A DNA stretch of 64,000 nt from assembly GCF_900101015.1 (NCBI RefSeq), contig NZ_FNFZ01000012.1, positions 1-64,000 on the forward strand, in the 5' to 3' direction. Each line of letters begins with the position of its first letter. The first letter of the stretch is position 1. Positions 31,301 through 40,118 of the stretch are shown in pieces. The notes beneath the pieces are model-generated. The model did not search any database. It was not told the origin of the DNA and was given only the letters and a program-made list of their open reading frames with translations. The stretch is from Sarcina sp. DSM 11001. Lineage in GTDB: Bacteria > Bacillota > Clostridia > Lachnospirales > Lachnospiraceae. The position numbers were made by a program, and so were the translations under genes.

Positions 31301-33751
31301 ATGAGAGCTGCTATTGTTACATTATATGCGGATAACTATGGCAATAAACTGCAGAACTATGCGCTTCAAACCATCATGGGGTCCCTGGGGTACGAAACGA
31401 ACACGATCCTGATCGAGAATGGACACAGATTTCACAGGATAGAAACGATGGGAGATTATCTTTCCAGGTTATCTCCCTGTTATTTGAAAAAGGCAGCGTC
31501 TTCGAGATTTAAAAACAAGTATCTTTATAAAAATCAGAGAGACGGCATCATTAAATCGATGCAGTTAAGTAATTCGGATTTTCATATCCGATTACGCAAT
31601 AAATTGCTCAATAAGAGAAGAGAGGCATTCAGATTATTTTCCAAACAGCATTTACATCTGGAAAGCAGAGTATTAAAGCCGGGAGATTATCAATATGCTG
31701 ATGAATATGATGTCTATATCTGCGGTTCGGATCAAATATGGAATCCGACCTATAAAAGCTTTTCGTCACCGTTCTTTTTGAGCTTTGTTCCTGAATATAA
31801 ACGTGTCGCATATGCGCCGAGCTTTGGATTAAGTACGTTACCGGAAGAATTAAAGCCCTTATACCGCAGATGGTTAAATGGAATTCCTTATTTATCAGTG
31901 AGAGAGGAGGAGGGCGCCCGGCTTATCCGGGATCTGACAGGAAAGCGTGTTCCGGTTTTGCCTGATCCCGCTTTATGTCTGTCCGCCTCGGAATGGGAGG
32001 CGATAGAAAAAAAGCCTTCACTTAAAAAGACTTTACTTAAAGAAGCTTTACCCCGGAATCCTTTACAAAAAGAGCCTTTACAGGGGGAGAAAGCTTATAT
32101 TCTCACATATTTTCTGGGGAACGAGACAGATTTATATCGGAGGTTTATTGAGAAATATGCCATACAAACCGGTGCAGAGATCATTAATCTAAATGATATT
32201 CGAGAACCGGATCATTATGCGGCAGGTCCTGCAGAATTTGTCTGGCTGGTCCACCATGCAAAGGCGGTGTTCACCGATTCTTATCACGGTATAATTTTCT
32301 CCCTTATTTTTCATACCCCCTTTGTAGTGTTTAAACGAATAGAATCCGGCGGCGAGGGGATGAATTCCAGGATCGACACTTTGCTTAAGATTTCAGGAAT
32401 GGAAAACAGGAGGTTTGAGACACTGTCTTTGGAAAGCATAGGCTCAGTTGATTTTAAAGATGCTGACGCCGCTGTTCAAAAGAAGGTTCGAGAAGCCAGA
32501 CTCTTTCTTATGCATGCTCTGAGAAAAATGAATGACGAAGCGTCCGAGGCAAATCTCGAAAAAACAAAGGTTTCAGAAACGGTCCGCCCGGATCGGTCAG
32601 ACTGCAGCGGATGCTCCGCCTGTTCACAGATTTGCCCGGTCGAATGCATCCGGATGGAAAATGACGCAGAGGGATTCCTGTATCCGGTAATTGACGGGAG
32701 TAAATGCATAAACTGTGACCGGTGCAGGGACATTTGCGTGAGGGCACAGAGTCCTTTGACGGAAAGTAATGCGGCGTCAGAGAAGTCCTATTTAGCTTAC
32801 TCCAGAGATGATGATATCCGTCGCGGCAGTTCTTCCGGCGGATTGTTCAGCATGATCGCGGAAACAGTTCTGTCAAAAGGAGGACTGGTCTGCGGCGCCG
32901 GTTTTGACCGCGATTTTAAGGTCCGGCATATGTTCGTTTCCGCCCTTGCTGATCTTCCCGGGCTTCGGGGATCCAAATACGTACAGAGTGAGACGGGAAA
33001 CAGCTATAAGAGGATCAGGGAGGAGCTTGAACGGGGGAGGCTGATTCTTTTCAGCGGCACACCCTGCCAGGTGGATGGACTGCTCGCCTGTCTGGGAAAA
33101 GAATACGAAAATTTATATACCCAGGACATTCTCTGCCATGGAGTCCCTTCGCCTGCCGTGTGGAAGGAATATCTGTCGATGAGAAGCGGAGGAGAGCCTG
33201 TGAAGGACGTCTCCTTCCGCGACAAAACATACGGGTGGCACTATTTTTCCATGAAAATAGAAACAGACAAAAGAAAGTATGTCAGGAGACTTGATGAGGA
33301 TACCTATCTCCGGCTTTTTTTAGACGATGTGATCTTAAGACCTTCCTGCTATGCCTGCCGTCATAAAAACATTCATCATAAAGCGGACTTTACTTTGGGA
33401 GACTGCTGGGGAAAAACAGACGGCCTGAAGGACGATGACCGGGGAATATCCCTGCTTTTCGTCAACTCGGACAAGGGACAAAAGCTGATCGGGGAATTGG
33501 AAAATGATGTGCTGTTTTATGAGATACCGTTTGAAGATGCAGTCCTTAAACAGAAGGTGATGACAGAATCTGTACCCTACAATCAGGACCGGGAACTGTT
33601 TTTTGCGATGGCGGAAGAGATGGGGATTCGAAAAGTACTTGAAAAATGGTATAGTCCGGATCCGGTATCCTTTCTGAAAACCCGAAAGGGGTATGCGAAA
33701 TATGTGATCGCCAGAGGATTGAAAAAAATCAGAGCAAAAAAAAGCAGCTGA
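31301..33751 (+). CDS. Polysaccharide pyruvyltransferase / FrhB-type iron-sulfur fusion
   Basis: An 816-residue two-part protein. Residues 1 to about 405 match the polysaccharide pyruvyltransferase family (CGSDQIWNPTY, VAYAPSFGLSTLPEE, VLPDPALCLS, FTDSYHGIIFSLIF), which forms ketal pyruvate from PEP on sugars. Residues 425-816 match the F420 hydrogenase/dehydrogenase beta-subunit family. That part opens with two 4Fe-4S clusters (CSGCSACSQICP and CINCDRCRDIC), then SSSGGLFSMIAE, FSGTPCQVDGLLA and DILCHGVPSPAVW. The halves also occur as neighbouring genes in gut EPS loci. A 15-nt repeat in five copies (about 32010-32085) expands residues 237-262 of the first half. The reaction of the FrhB half is unknown. 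Confidence 0.9.
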   Translation: MRAAIVTLYADNYGNKLQNYALQTIMGSLGYETNTILIENGHRFHRIETMGDYLSRLSPCYLKKAASSRFKNKYLYKNQRDGIIKSMQLSNSDFHIRLRNKLLNKRREAFRLFSKQHLHLESRVLKPGDYQYADEYDVYICGSDQIWNPTYKSFSSPFFLSFVPEYKRVAYAPSFGLSTLPEELKPLYRRWLNGIPYLSVREEEGARLIRDLTGKRVPVLPDPALCLSASEWEAIEKKPSLKKTLLKEALPRNPLQKEPLQGEKAYILTYFLGNETDLYRRFIEKYAIQTGAEIINLNDIREPDHYAAGPAEFVWLVHHAKAVFTDSYHGIIFSLIFHTPFVVFKRIESGGEGMNSRIDTLLKISGMENRRFETLSLESIGSVDFKDADAAVQKKVREARLFLMHALRKMNDEASEANLEKTKVSETVRPDRSDCSGCSACSQICPVECIRMENDAEGFLYPVIDGSKCINCDRCRDICVRAQSPLTESNAASEKSYLAYSRDDDIRRGSSSGGLFSMIAETVLSKGGLVCGAGFDRDFKVRHMFVSALADLPGLRGSKYVQSETGNSYKRIREELERGRLILFSGTPCQVDGLLACLGKEYENLYTQDILCHGVPSPAVWKEYLSMRSGGEPVKDVSFRDKTYGWHYFSMKIETDKRKYVRRLDEDTYLRLFLDDVILRPSCYACRHKNIHHKADFTLGDCWGKTDGLKDDDRGISLLFVNSDKGQKLIGELENDVLFYEIPFEDAVLKQKVMTESVPYNQDRELFFAMAEEMGIRKVLEKWYSPDPVSFLKTRKGYAKYVIARGLKKIRAKKSS

Positions 33752-33786
33752 TTCAAGACTCGCGAACAAGTCCTGAAAGAAGGTAT

Positions 33787-33847
33787 CATAGAGGATACAT
33801 CATAGAGGATACATAGAAGAAATACAGAAGAAATACAAAGGAAGTAC
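33787..33847 (+). repeat. Tandem repeats ending at a ribosome site
   Basis: CATAGAGGATACAT is exactly doubled (33787-33814), then AGAAGAAATAC is exactly doubled, and a third variant, AAAGGAAGTAC, supplies the ribosome site of the epimerase gene at 33852. Confidence 0.85.
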
Positions 33848-33851
33848 ATCA

Positions 33852-34826
33852 ATGAGCTACAACAATATTGTCTTCGAAAAGGATACATTATTTCTCGTTA
33901 CGGGAGGAGCAGGTTTTATCGGATCGAACCTTTGCGAGGCAATTCTGAATCTCGGATATAAAGTGCGGTGTCTGGACGATCTCAGTACCGGCAGTCAGGC
34001 CAATGTTGATCTGTTCATAAATCATCCGGATTATAGTTTTATCAAGGGTGACATAAAAGACCTGAATACATGTCTTGAGGCCTGTGAAGGGGTGGATTAC
34101 GTTCTGAATCAGGCAGCATGGGGCAGCGTCCCGAGATCTTTAAAGATGCCCTTGTATTACTGCGCGAATAATATTGTGGGGACCTTAAATATGCTGGAGG
34201 CTGCCCGGCAGAAGAAGGTGAAAAAATTTGTATACGCGTCCAGCAGCTCTGTTTATGGAGACGGAGCGGAGCTTCCTAAAAAAGAGGGAAGGGAAGGAAA
34301 CCTTCTTTCTCCCTATGCTGTGACAAAAAGGACGATCGAGGAGTGGGCAAAGCAGTATACTATGCATTATGGTCTTGATACCTATGGCCTCCGGTATTTT
34401 AATGTGTTCGGCCGACGCCAGAATCCTGATGGAGCCTATGCTGCGGTCATTCCCAAATTCATTACGCAGCTCCTGCACGGTGAGATTCCCACGATCAACG
34501 GCGACGGAAAGCAGAGCCGTGATTTTACCTATATTGAGAATGTCATCGAGGCGAATCTAAAGGCATGTACCGCACCCTCTTCTGCTGCCGGACAGGTCTT
34601 TAATATTGCTAGCGGCACACGGGAATACTTAATAGATATCTATTATGGGCTGACTTCCGCCCTGGGGGTCGAAGTTCAGCCGGTCTTCAGGCCGGACCGT
34701 CCCGGAGATATTAAACACTCAAATGCTGACATAAGCAGGGCGCGGGAAATGCTCGGCTATGATCCGGACTGGTCCTTTGAACAGGGAATAAAAGAGGCAA
34801 TTAACTGGTACAAAAACAATCTTTGA
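33852..34826 (+). CDS. UDP-sugar 4-epimerase (WbpP/TviC-like SDR)
   Basis: A 324-residue extended SDR. NAD motif [11 protein letters not shown] near residue 17, the Ser of YASSSSVYGDG, and the YAVTKRT YxxxK pair. The longer N-terminal lead and the segment LNQAAWGSVPRSLKMPL fit the group that epimerises N-acetylated UDP-hexoses or hexuronates (UDP-GlcNAc or its uronic acid). NVFGRRQNPDGAYAAVIPKF and GDGKQSRDFTYIENV are characteristic. It provides a donor sugar, probably a GalNAc-type, for the transferases nearby. The ribosome site AAAGGAA belongs to the repeat array just upstream. Confidence 0.9.
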   Translation: MSYNNIVFEKDTLFLVTGGAGFIGSNLCEAILNLGYKVRCLDDLSTGSQANVDLFINHPDYSFIKGDIKDLNTCLEACEGVDYVLNQAAWGSVPRSLKMPLYYCANNIVGTLNMLEAARQKKVKKFVYASSSSVYGDGAELPKKEGREGNLLSPYAVTKRTIEEWAKQYTMHYGLDTYGLRYFNVFGRRQNPDGAYAAVIPKFITQLLHGEIPTINGDGKQSRDFTYIENVIEANLKACTAPSSAAGQVFNIASGTREYLIDIYYGLTSALGVEVQPVFRPDRPGDIKHSNADISRAREMLGYDPDWSFEQGIKEAINWYKNNL

Positions 34827-34860
34827 AGGCCGGTATTGATTTGAAAAGCGGGGGACTGCC

Positions 34861-35847
34861 ATGGGTAAAGAGGATTCGCTGGTGAGTATGATCACTTACT
34901 GCTTCAATGGCGAGCGGTTTGTACATAAATACTTTGAGGCTGTTCTTGCACAGGATTACAGGAATATAGAGCTGATCTTCTTTAACAACGGGTCCACTGA
35001 CCGGACAGGTGAGATTGCGGAAGAGTACAAACCAAAACTGGAAGCGAAGGGATATGAGGTCCATATCATCCACTACAGGGAAAACCAGTCTACATGCCAG
35101 CTGAAACAGGACGCCTTTCACATGATGAAGGGGGATTATTTCTTCGGGTGTGACAGTGATGATCTCATTGATCCTGATTATGTGTCGACAATGGCAGGTT
35201 ATCTACAGAGACATCCCGAAAAGGGAATCGTATATTGCCAGTTGAGGGTCGTGGAAGAGGAAACAGGTATCCTTATGTCCATAGACAGAATGATCCCGAG
35301 ATACAGGGACAGGGAGGCCTTTATTGATATCCTGAACGGCGTCAATATCAATTTTACTGCAATTTCCTATATGATGAGCCGGAAACACTTTGAGAAGGTG
35401 AATCCTGAAAAGAAGATCTACATTTCCAGGTATGGAGAGAACTATCAGATCCAGATACCTTTTCTCTATAACAATTTACAGGGTTATATCGAAAGACCGC
35501 TTGGTCAGTATACGGTCAGAAAAGACAGCTATACAGGAACTCTGACTACAGAAAAGAAAGTCACCGCCCTTAAGGGACAGGAAAAAAGTGTTCTTTTCAC
35601 ATTGAGACAGATCAATGCGGAAAAGAAATATTATCGGTTATTTATCGCGAGGATCAGGCGTGATCGTTTTTATACAGCCCTTCACGGAAAAGACAGACGG
35701 ACTGCGGAAGAGTGCTGGCAGGAGTATTGCAGAGTAAAAAAACCGACGAAAAAGGACATATTGGCATGGGCGCTTTACTGCATGGGACTCTACAGAACAG
35801 TCTGGAAAATAAAAAGGAGAAAGAAGAGGTTAAATAAGCCAGGATGA
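34861..35847 (+). CDS. Glycosyltransferase family 2
   Basis: A 328-residue GT-A enzyme: VSMITYCFNGERFVHKYFEA, FFNNGSTDRTGEIAEEY and the metal site FGCDSDDLIDPDYV. It differs from the other GT2 proteins here in the long C-terminal half with YISRYGENYQIQIPFLYNN and a strongly basic tail (residues 315-328). The start follows GGGGGACTGCC. Its stop overlaps rfbF by four bases (ATGA), coupling it to the dideoxysugar genes. It could be the transferase for the CDP-linked sugar, an inference from position. Confidence 0.88.
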   Translation: MGKEDSLVSMITYCFNGERFVHKYFEAVLAQDYRNIELIFFNNGSTDRTGEIAEEYKPKLEAKGYEVHIIHYRENQSTCQLKQDAFHMMKGDYFFGCDSDDLIDPDYVSTMAGYLQRHPEKGIVYCQLRVVEEETGILMSIDRMIPRYRDREAFIDILNGVNINFTAISYMMSRKHFEKVNPEKKIYISRYGENYQIQIPFLYNNLQGYIERPLGQYTVRKDSYTGTLTTEKKVTALKGQEKSVLFTLRQINAEKKYYRLFIARIRRDRFYTALHGKDRRTAEECWQEYCRVKKPTKKDILAWALYCMGLYRTVWKIKRRKKRLNKPG

Positions 35848-36623
35848 AAGTTGTTATTCTTGCCGGTGGTTATGGGACACGCTTTTCCGAACAATCGCAA
35901 TATAAGCCAAAGCCCTTGATCGAGATCGGCGGCATGCCCATTTTGTGGCACATTTTGAAGGGCTATTCTCATTATGGCTTTAATGATTTTATCATCTGCG
36001 CAGGTTACAAACAGTACGCGGTCAAGCAGTGGTTCGCAAACTATTTCCTGTACACAAGTGATATCACCTTTGACATGAAACATGGAAACAAGATGATCAT
36101 CCACAATCAGCGCACTGAGCCATGGACAGTGACTGTGGTCGATACAGGCTTAAATACCATGACCGGCGGGAGGATCAAAAGAGTACAACCCTACATAGGA
36201 AATGAGACCTTCATGCTCACTTATGGAGACGGCGTCTGTGATGTAAATATATCCAATGTGCTTGCCTTTCATAAATCCCATGGGAGACTGGCGACACTCA
36301 CTTCGGTGATCCTCGAGCAGCAGAAAGGTGTGCTTGATATAGGCGGAGACAACGCTGTACATTCTTTTCGTGAAAAAAATATAAATGACGGCGCCCCGAT
36401 CAATGCGGGGTTCATGGTTCTGGAGCCGGAAATATTTGACTATATAGAGGGGGATGACACTGTTTTTGAGAGGGATTCTCTGATGAAGCTGGCGGACCAG
36501 GGACAGCTCATGAGCTATTCCCACAAAGGCTTCTGGCAGTGCATGGACAATAAACGGGAATACGATCTTCTGGAGAAATTGTGGCAGACGGGGCATGCGC
36601 CCTGGAAGGTATGGGATAATTGA
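35844..36623 (+). CDS. rfbF: Glucose-1-phosphate cytidylyltransferase
   Basis: A 259-residue nucleotidyltransferase: LAGGYGTRFSEQSQYKPKPL near residue 6 is the family signature, with MLTYGDGVCDVNI (metal-binding Asp) and INAGFMVLEPEIF further on. It makes CDP-glucose from glucose-1-phosphate and CTP, the first step to CDP-3,6-dideoxyhexoses. Length matches RfbF/DdhA. rfbG follows at 26 bp and rfbH after that, giving the standard order of the pathway. Confidence 0.95.
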   Translation: MKVVILAGGYGTRFSEQSQYKPKPLIEIGGMPILWHILKGYSHYGFNDFIICAGYKQYAVKQWFANYFLYTSDITFDMKHGNKMIIHNQRTEPWTVTVVDTGLNTMTGGRIKRVQPYIGNETFMLTYGDGVCDVNISNVLAFHKSHGRLATLTSVILEQQKGVLDIGGDNAVHSFREKNINDGAPINAGFMVLEPEIFDYIEGDDTVFERDSLMKLADQGQLMSYSHKGFWQCMDNKREYDLLEKLWQTGHAPWKVWDN

Positions 36624-36651
36624 TGGATTTAAAAAAGATGGATTAAAAAAT
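36622..36651 (+). repeat. Two-copy 15-bp repeat before rfbG
   Basis: GATGGATTTAAAAAA is followed at once by GATGGATTAAAAAAT, the second running into the rfbG ATG at 36650. Confidence 0.6.
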
Positions 36652-37729
36652 GGGTTTTAAAATGATGGACTTAAGCTTTTTTAAATCAAAAAAAGTTCTG
36701 GTGACAGGGCACACAGGGTTTAAAGGCTCCTGGCTGTGCAGAATACTTATGAATGCGGGAGCTTCTGTCACTGGATACAGTCTGGAGCCGGCCGGGGAAC
36801 CTAATCTGTTTTCTTTAGCCGGACTGGAGCAGGGCATCCGCAGTGAGATCGGGGATGTAAGGGATTACCGCCGTCTGGCAGGGCTCTTTAAAGAGATAAG
36901 GCCTGAGATCGTATTTCACCTGGCAGCCCAGCCGATCGTAAGAGAAGGTTATTTAAATCCTAGATTTACCTATGAAACGAATGTAATGGGTACTGTCAAT
37001 TTGCTGGAATGCGTCCGGAAGGCAGATTCGGTGAAAAGCCTGGTCAATGTGACTACCGACAAGGTCTATAAAAATAATGAACAGAGCCGGGGCTATCGGG
37101 AGGAGGAGCCTCTGGATGGGTTTGATCCCTATTCCAACAGCAAATCCTGTTCCGAACTTGTGACCCATAGCTATGTGAACAGTTTTTTTCAGGGGGAAAA
37201 CTCCCCGGCTGTCTCTACAGCCAGAGCCGGAAATGTTATAGGAGGAGGAGACTTTGGGAAAGACCGGATCATTCCGGACTGTATCCGAGCAGTAGCAGGC
37301 GGACAGGTGATCGCTGTAAGGAACCCGTCTTCAATACGGCCCTATCAGCATGTACTGGACTGCCTCTCCGCTTATCTGATGATCGCTCAAAGGCAGTATG
37401 AAGACAAATCCAGTGCAGGCTTTTATAATGTCGGCCCTGATGATTCTAACTGTATTACCACGGGAGACCTGGTAAAAAAGTTTTGTTCATGCTGGGGCAA
37501 AGACGCCTCCTGGAAACATTGCCCTGAACAGGATGCCCCGCACGAGACCGTATGTCTGAAACTGGACTGTAGTAAGATCCGGTCGGCCTTTGGATGGAAG
37601 CCAAAACTGTCGATAGATCAATCTCTGGATCTGGTCTGCCGGTTCGGTAAGGTATGGCTGGAGGGGGGAGACCTCCCGGCGGAAATGGACAGAGAGATCC
37701 GGAATTATTTTGAGAATACAGACTTTTGA
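36650..37729 (+). CDS. rfbG: CDP-glucose 4,6-dehydratase
   Basis: A 359-residue SDR. VLVTGHTGFKGSWLCRIL near residue 17 is the RfbG form of the NAD motif (HTGFKGSW rather than GAGFIGS). VFHLAAQPIVREGY, NVTTDKVYKN and DPYSNSKSCSE (YxxxK) complete the active site. It converts CDP-glucose to CDP-4-keto-6-deoxyglucose. ATG 36650 is used; a second ATG 12 bases on (MMDLSFF) is also possible. A 155-bp spacer full of short repeats separates it from rfbH. Confidence 0.95.
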   Translation: MGFKMMDLSFFKSKKVLVTGHTGFKGSWLCRILMNAGASVTGYSLEPAGEPNLFSLAGLEQGIRSEIGDVRDYRRLAGLFKEIRPEIVFHLAAQPIVREGYLNPRFTYETNVMGTVNLLECVRKADSVKSLVNVTTDKVYKNNEQSRGYREEEPLDGFDPYSNSKSCSELVTHSYVNSFFQGENSPAVSTARAGNVIGGGDFGKDRIIPDCIRAVAGGQVIAVRNPSSIRPYQHVLDCLSAYLMIAQRQYEDKSSAGFYNVGPDDSNCITTGDLVKKFCSCWGKDASWKHCPEQDAPHETVCLKLDCSKIRSAFGWKPKLSIDQSLDLVCRFGKVWLEGGDLPAEMDREIRNYFENTDF

Positions 37730-37769
37730 AACGGCAGACTTTTGAAGAAACAGATACTTGAAGATATGG

Positions 37770-37884
37770 ATTTTTAAAGGGAAAGAGTCTTAAAGGGAAA
37801 GATCCTTGAAGGGAAAGATTCTTGAAGGGAAAGATTCTTAAAGAGAAAGATCCTTAAAGAGCCAGTTTTTTAAAGGGACAGATC
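37770..37884 (+). repeat. 16-bp purine-rich tandem array ending in the rfbH ribosome site
   Basis: About seven diverged copies of AAAGGGAAAGATTCTT. The last unit reads AAAGGGACAGATC and is followed by the rfbH ATG, so it acts as the ribosome site. Each unit looks like a spare Shine-Dalgarno. Confidence 0.85.
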
Positions 37885-39231
37885 ATGTGGAGAAATGAAG
37901 CGGAGGCCAGAGCTCAGATCAAGGACCTGGTAGCTCAGTATTATCATGATTTTAAGGAGAGGAAGGCTCCTTTTTGTAAAGGCGACCGGATTGCCTATGC
38001 GTCGCGGGTTTACGATGAGAAGGAAATGCAGGCTCTTACGGATGCGATGCTTGATTTCTGGCTGACGACAGGACGTTTTTCCGGGCAGTTTGAGAAAGAA
38101 TTTGCCTCATGGATCGGGGTTAAGTATGTTCATCTGACCAATTCCGGCTCTTCGGCAAATCTGCTGGCCTTTATGGCGCTGACAGCCCCGGAGCTGGGGG
38201 AGCGCAGGATAAAAAGGAATGATGAAGTGATCACTGTCGCCTGCGGTTTTCCCACAACGATCTCCCCGATCCTTCAATATGGCGCCGTTCCGGTATTCGT
38301 GGATGTGACCATCCCGCAGTATAATATTGATGTGGGAAGGCTGGAAGATGCCCTGTCTTCAAAGACGAAGGCGGTGATGCTGGCGCATACGCTGGGCAAT
38401 CCCTTTGATCTGCGCAGGGTAAAAGCCTTCTGCCAGGCGCACGGCCTGTGGCTGATCGAAGATAATTGCGATGCTCTGGGGTCAAAATATACGATCGGTC
38501 AGGAAACCCGCTGTACAGGTGCATGGGGGGATATCGGGACCAGCAGCTTTTATCCTCCCCACCATATGACAATGGGGGAGGGAGGAGCGGTTTACACGAA
38601 TGATCCTCTCCTGAGCCGCCTGATCCTTTCTTACCGCGACTGGGGGCGTGACTGCATCTGCCCATCGGGACATGACAATTTCTGCGGGCACAGGTACGAC
38701 GGACAATATGGTGAACTTACCAAAGGATATGACCATAAGTATGTCTACAGCCACCTGGGCTATAACCTTAAAATAACAGATCTGCAGGCCGCGATCGGAT
38801 GTGAACAGCTGAAGAAGCTCCCGTCCTTTACCAAAAGACGTATTGCTAACTGGAACCGACTGCACAGAGCCCTGGAGGGGGCTCAGGATCTGCTGATCCT
38901 GCCGGAGCCGGCAGAAAACAGTGAGCCAAGCTGGTTCGGTTTTTTGATCACACTCAGGGATGGCCTGGACAGAGAAAAAGTGGTCAGGTACATCGAAGAC
39001 CATAATATTCAGACGAGAATGCTGTTCAGCGGGAATATCATCCGGCATCCCGGATTTGATTCGATCCGGGACAGCCGGGCCTATCGTGTCGCGGGAGACC
39101 TCCGCTGCACAGACAGGATCATGGAGAGATCCTTCTGGGTGGGCGTCTATCCCGGAATGACGGATGAAATGATTGATCACATGGCAGAGATCATCCTTGA
39201 AGCTTTACAGAAGTCCTGTGGGAATCGATGA
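37885..39231 (+). CDS. rfbH: CDP-4-keto-6-deoxyglucose 3-dehydrase (E1)
   Basis: A 448-residue PMP-dependent, iron-sulfur member of the DegT aminotransferase fold. The usual PLP lysine is replaced by His (SFYPPHHMTMGEGG, His226/His227), the hallmark of E1, and Cys residues for the 2Fe-2S cluster appear in RDCICPSGHDNFCGH. It removes the C3 hydroxyl to give CDP-4-keto-3,6-dideoxyglucose. E1 normally needs an electron-donating reductase (E3, DdhD); no DdhD-like gene is in this window. Its stop overlaps the next start (ATGA). Confidence 0.95.
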   Translation: MWRNEAEARAQIKDLVAQYYHDFKERKAPFCKGDRIAYASRVYDEKEMQALTDAMLDFWLTTGRFSGQFEKEFASWIGVKYVHLTNSGSSANLLAFMALTAPELGERRIKRNDEVITVACGFPTTISPILQYGAVPVFVDVTIPQYNIDVGRLEDALSSKTKAVMLAHTLGNPFDLRRVKAFCQAHGLWLIEDNCDALGSKYTIGQETRCTGAWGDIGTSSFYPPHHMTMGEGGAVYTNDPLLSRLILSYRDWGRDCICPSGHDNFCGHRYDGQYGELTKGYDHKYVYSHLGYNLKITDLQAAIGCEQLKKLPSFTKRRIANWNRLHRALEGAQDLLILPEPAENSEPSWFGFLITLRDGLDREKVVRYIEDHNIQTRMLFSGNIIRHPGFDSIRDSRAYRVAGDLRCTDRIMERSFWVGVYPGMTDEMIDHMAEIILEALQKSCGNR

Positions 39232-40118
39232 AAATGTTATATATGGATACAAGAGAGGACATGCCCTACAGACCGACGAAACCGACGACCGTAGAAGAAT
39301 TAAAGCTGTGTGCCGCGAGAATAAGACTTCAGCTGCTGGAACTATGTACGAAGGAAGTGATCCACATAGGGGGAGACCTTTCGATCGCTGATGTCATGAC
39401 TGTATTGTGGCTCTATCAGATGAAATATGATCCCTCAAATCCAAAATGGGAGAAAAGAGACCGCTTTGTCCTGTCGAAAGGCCATGCGTCAGCGGTCACA
39501 AGCTTTGCCCAGGCTATGCGGGGGTGCTTTCCGGCTGAAGCCGTCATTCGCGACTATGCAAAGGATGGAAAGAGCTTTTCCATGCATTCCTGTGCCCTGA
39601 ATAACCGTTTTGTCGAGGCTTCAACGGGAAGCCTGGGACACGGATTTCCCATTGCCTGCGGCATGGCGGCCGGGCTCAGACTGAAAAAAAACGACACAAG
39701 CCGGGTGTATGTCCTTATGGGGGACGGAGAACAGGCGGAGGGGTCTGTCTGGGAAGCGGCCATGAATGCGGCTCACTATAAGCTGGGGAATCTGGCGGCC
39801 ATTATTGACTGCAATGGCTTTGAAGCGGACGGCCGGATCGATGAACTGACGGCGATCAATGACCTCGGGGATAAATACAGAGCTTTCGGATGGAATGTGT
39901 GTGAATTTGACGGTAATGATATCGGAGAGATCAAATACCGGTTTGACAGGCTTCCTCCTCCCCGTTCAGAGAAACCGACTGCCCTGATCTGCCGAACGGT
40001 GAAAGGAAAAGGCGTTCCCTTCATGGAAAACGAGCCGAAATGGCATGCCGGGAAGATCACACCGGAACAATTCAAAGAATGTGAAGATCTTTTGCTCAGG
40101 GAGTGGAGAAAGCCATGA
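39228..40118 (+). CDS. Transketolase-like protein, N-terminal (TPP-binding) subunit
   Basis: A 296-residue split transketolase alpha part: HIGGDLSIADVMTVLW, DRFVLSKGHASAV, TGSLGHGFPIACGMA, and the TPP-binding motif GDGEQAEGSVWEAAMNAAHYKLGN. It overlaps rfbH by 4 bp and the C-terminal partner by 16 bp, so it is translated with the dideoxysugar genes. Instead of pentose-phosphate work it probably transfers a two-carbon ketol unit to CDP-4-keto-3,6-dideoxyglucose or a related keto-sugar. TPP-dependent branching at this step is known for yersiniose, though by a different enzyme (YerE). Confidence 0.9.
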   Translation: MKMLYMDTREDMPYRPTKPTTVEELKLCAARIRLQLLELCTKEVIHIGGDLSIADVMTVLWLYQMKYDPSNPKWEKRDRFVLSKGHASAVTSFAQAMRGCFPAEAVIRDYAKDGKSFSMHSCALNNRFVEASTGSLGHGFPIACGMAAGLRLKKNDTSRVYVLMGDGEQAEGSVWEAAMNAAHYKLGNLAAIIDCNGFEADGRIDELTAINDLGDKYRAFGWNVCEFDGNDIGEIKYRFDRLPPPRSEKPTALICRTVKGKGVPFMENEPKWHAGKITPEQFKECEDLLLREWRKP

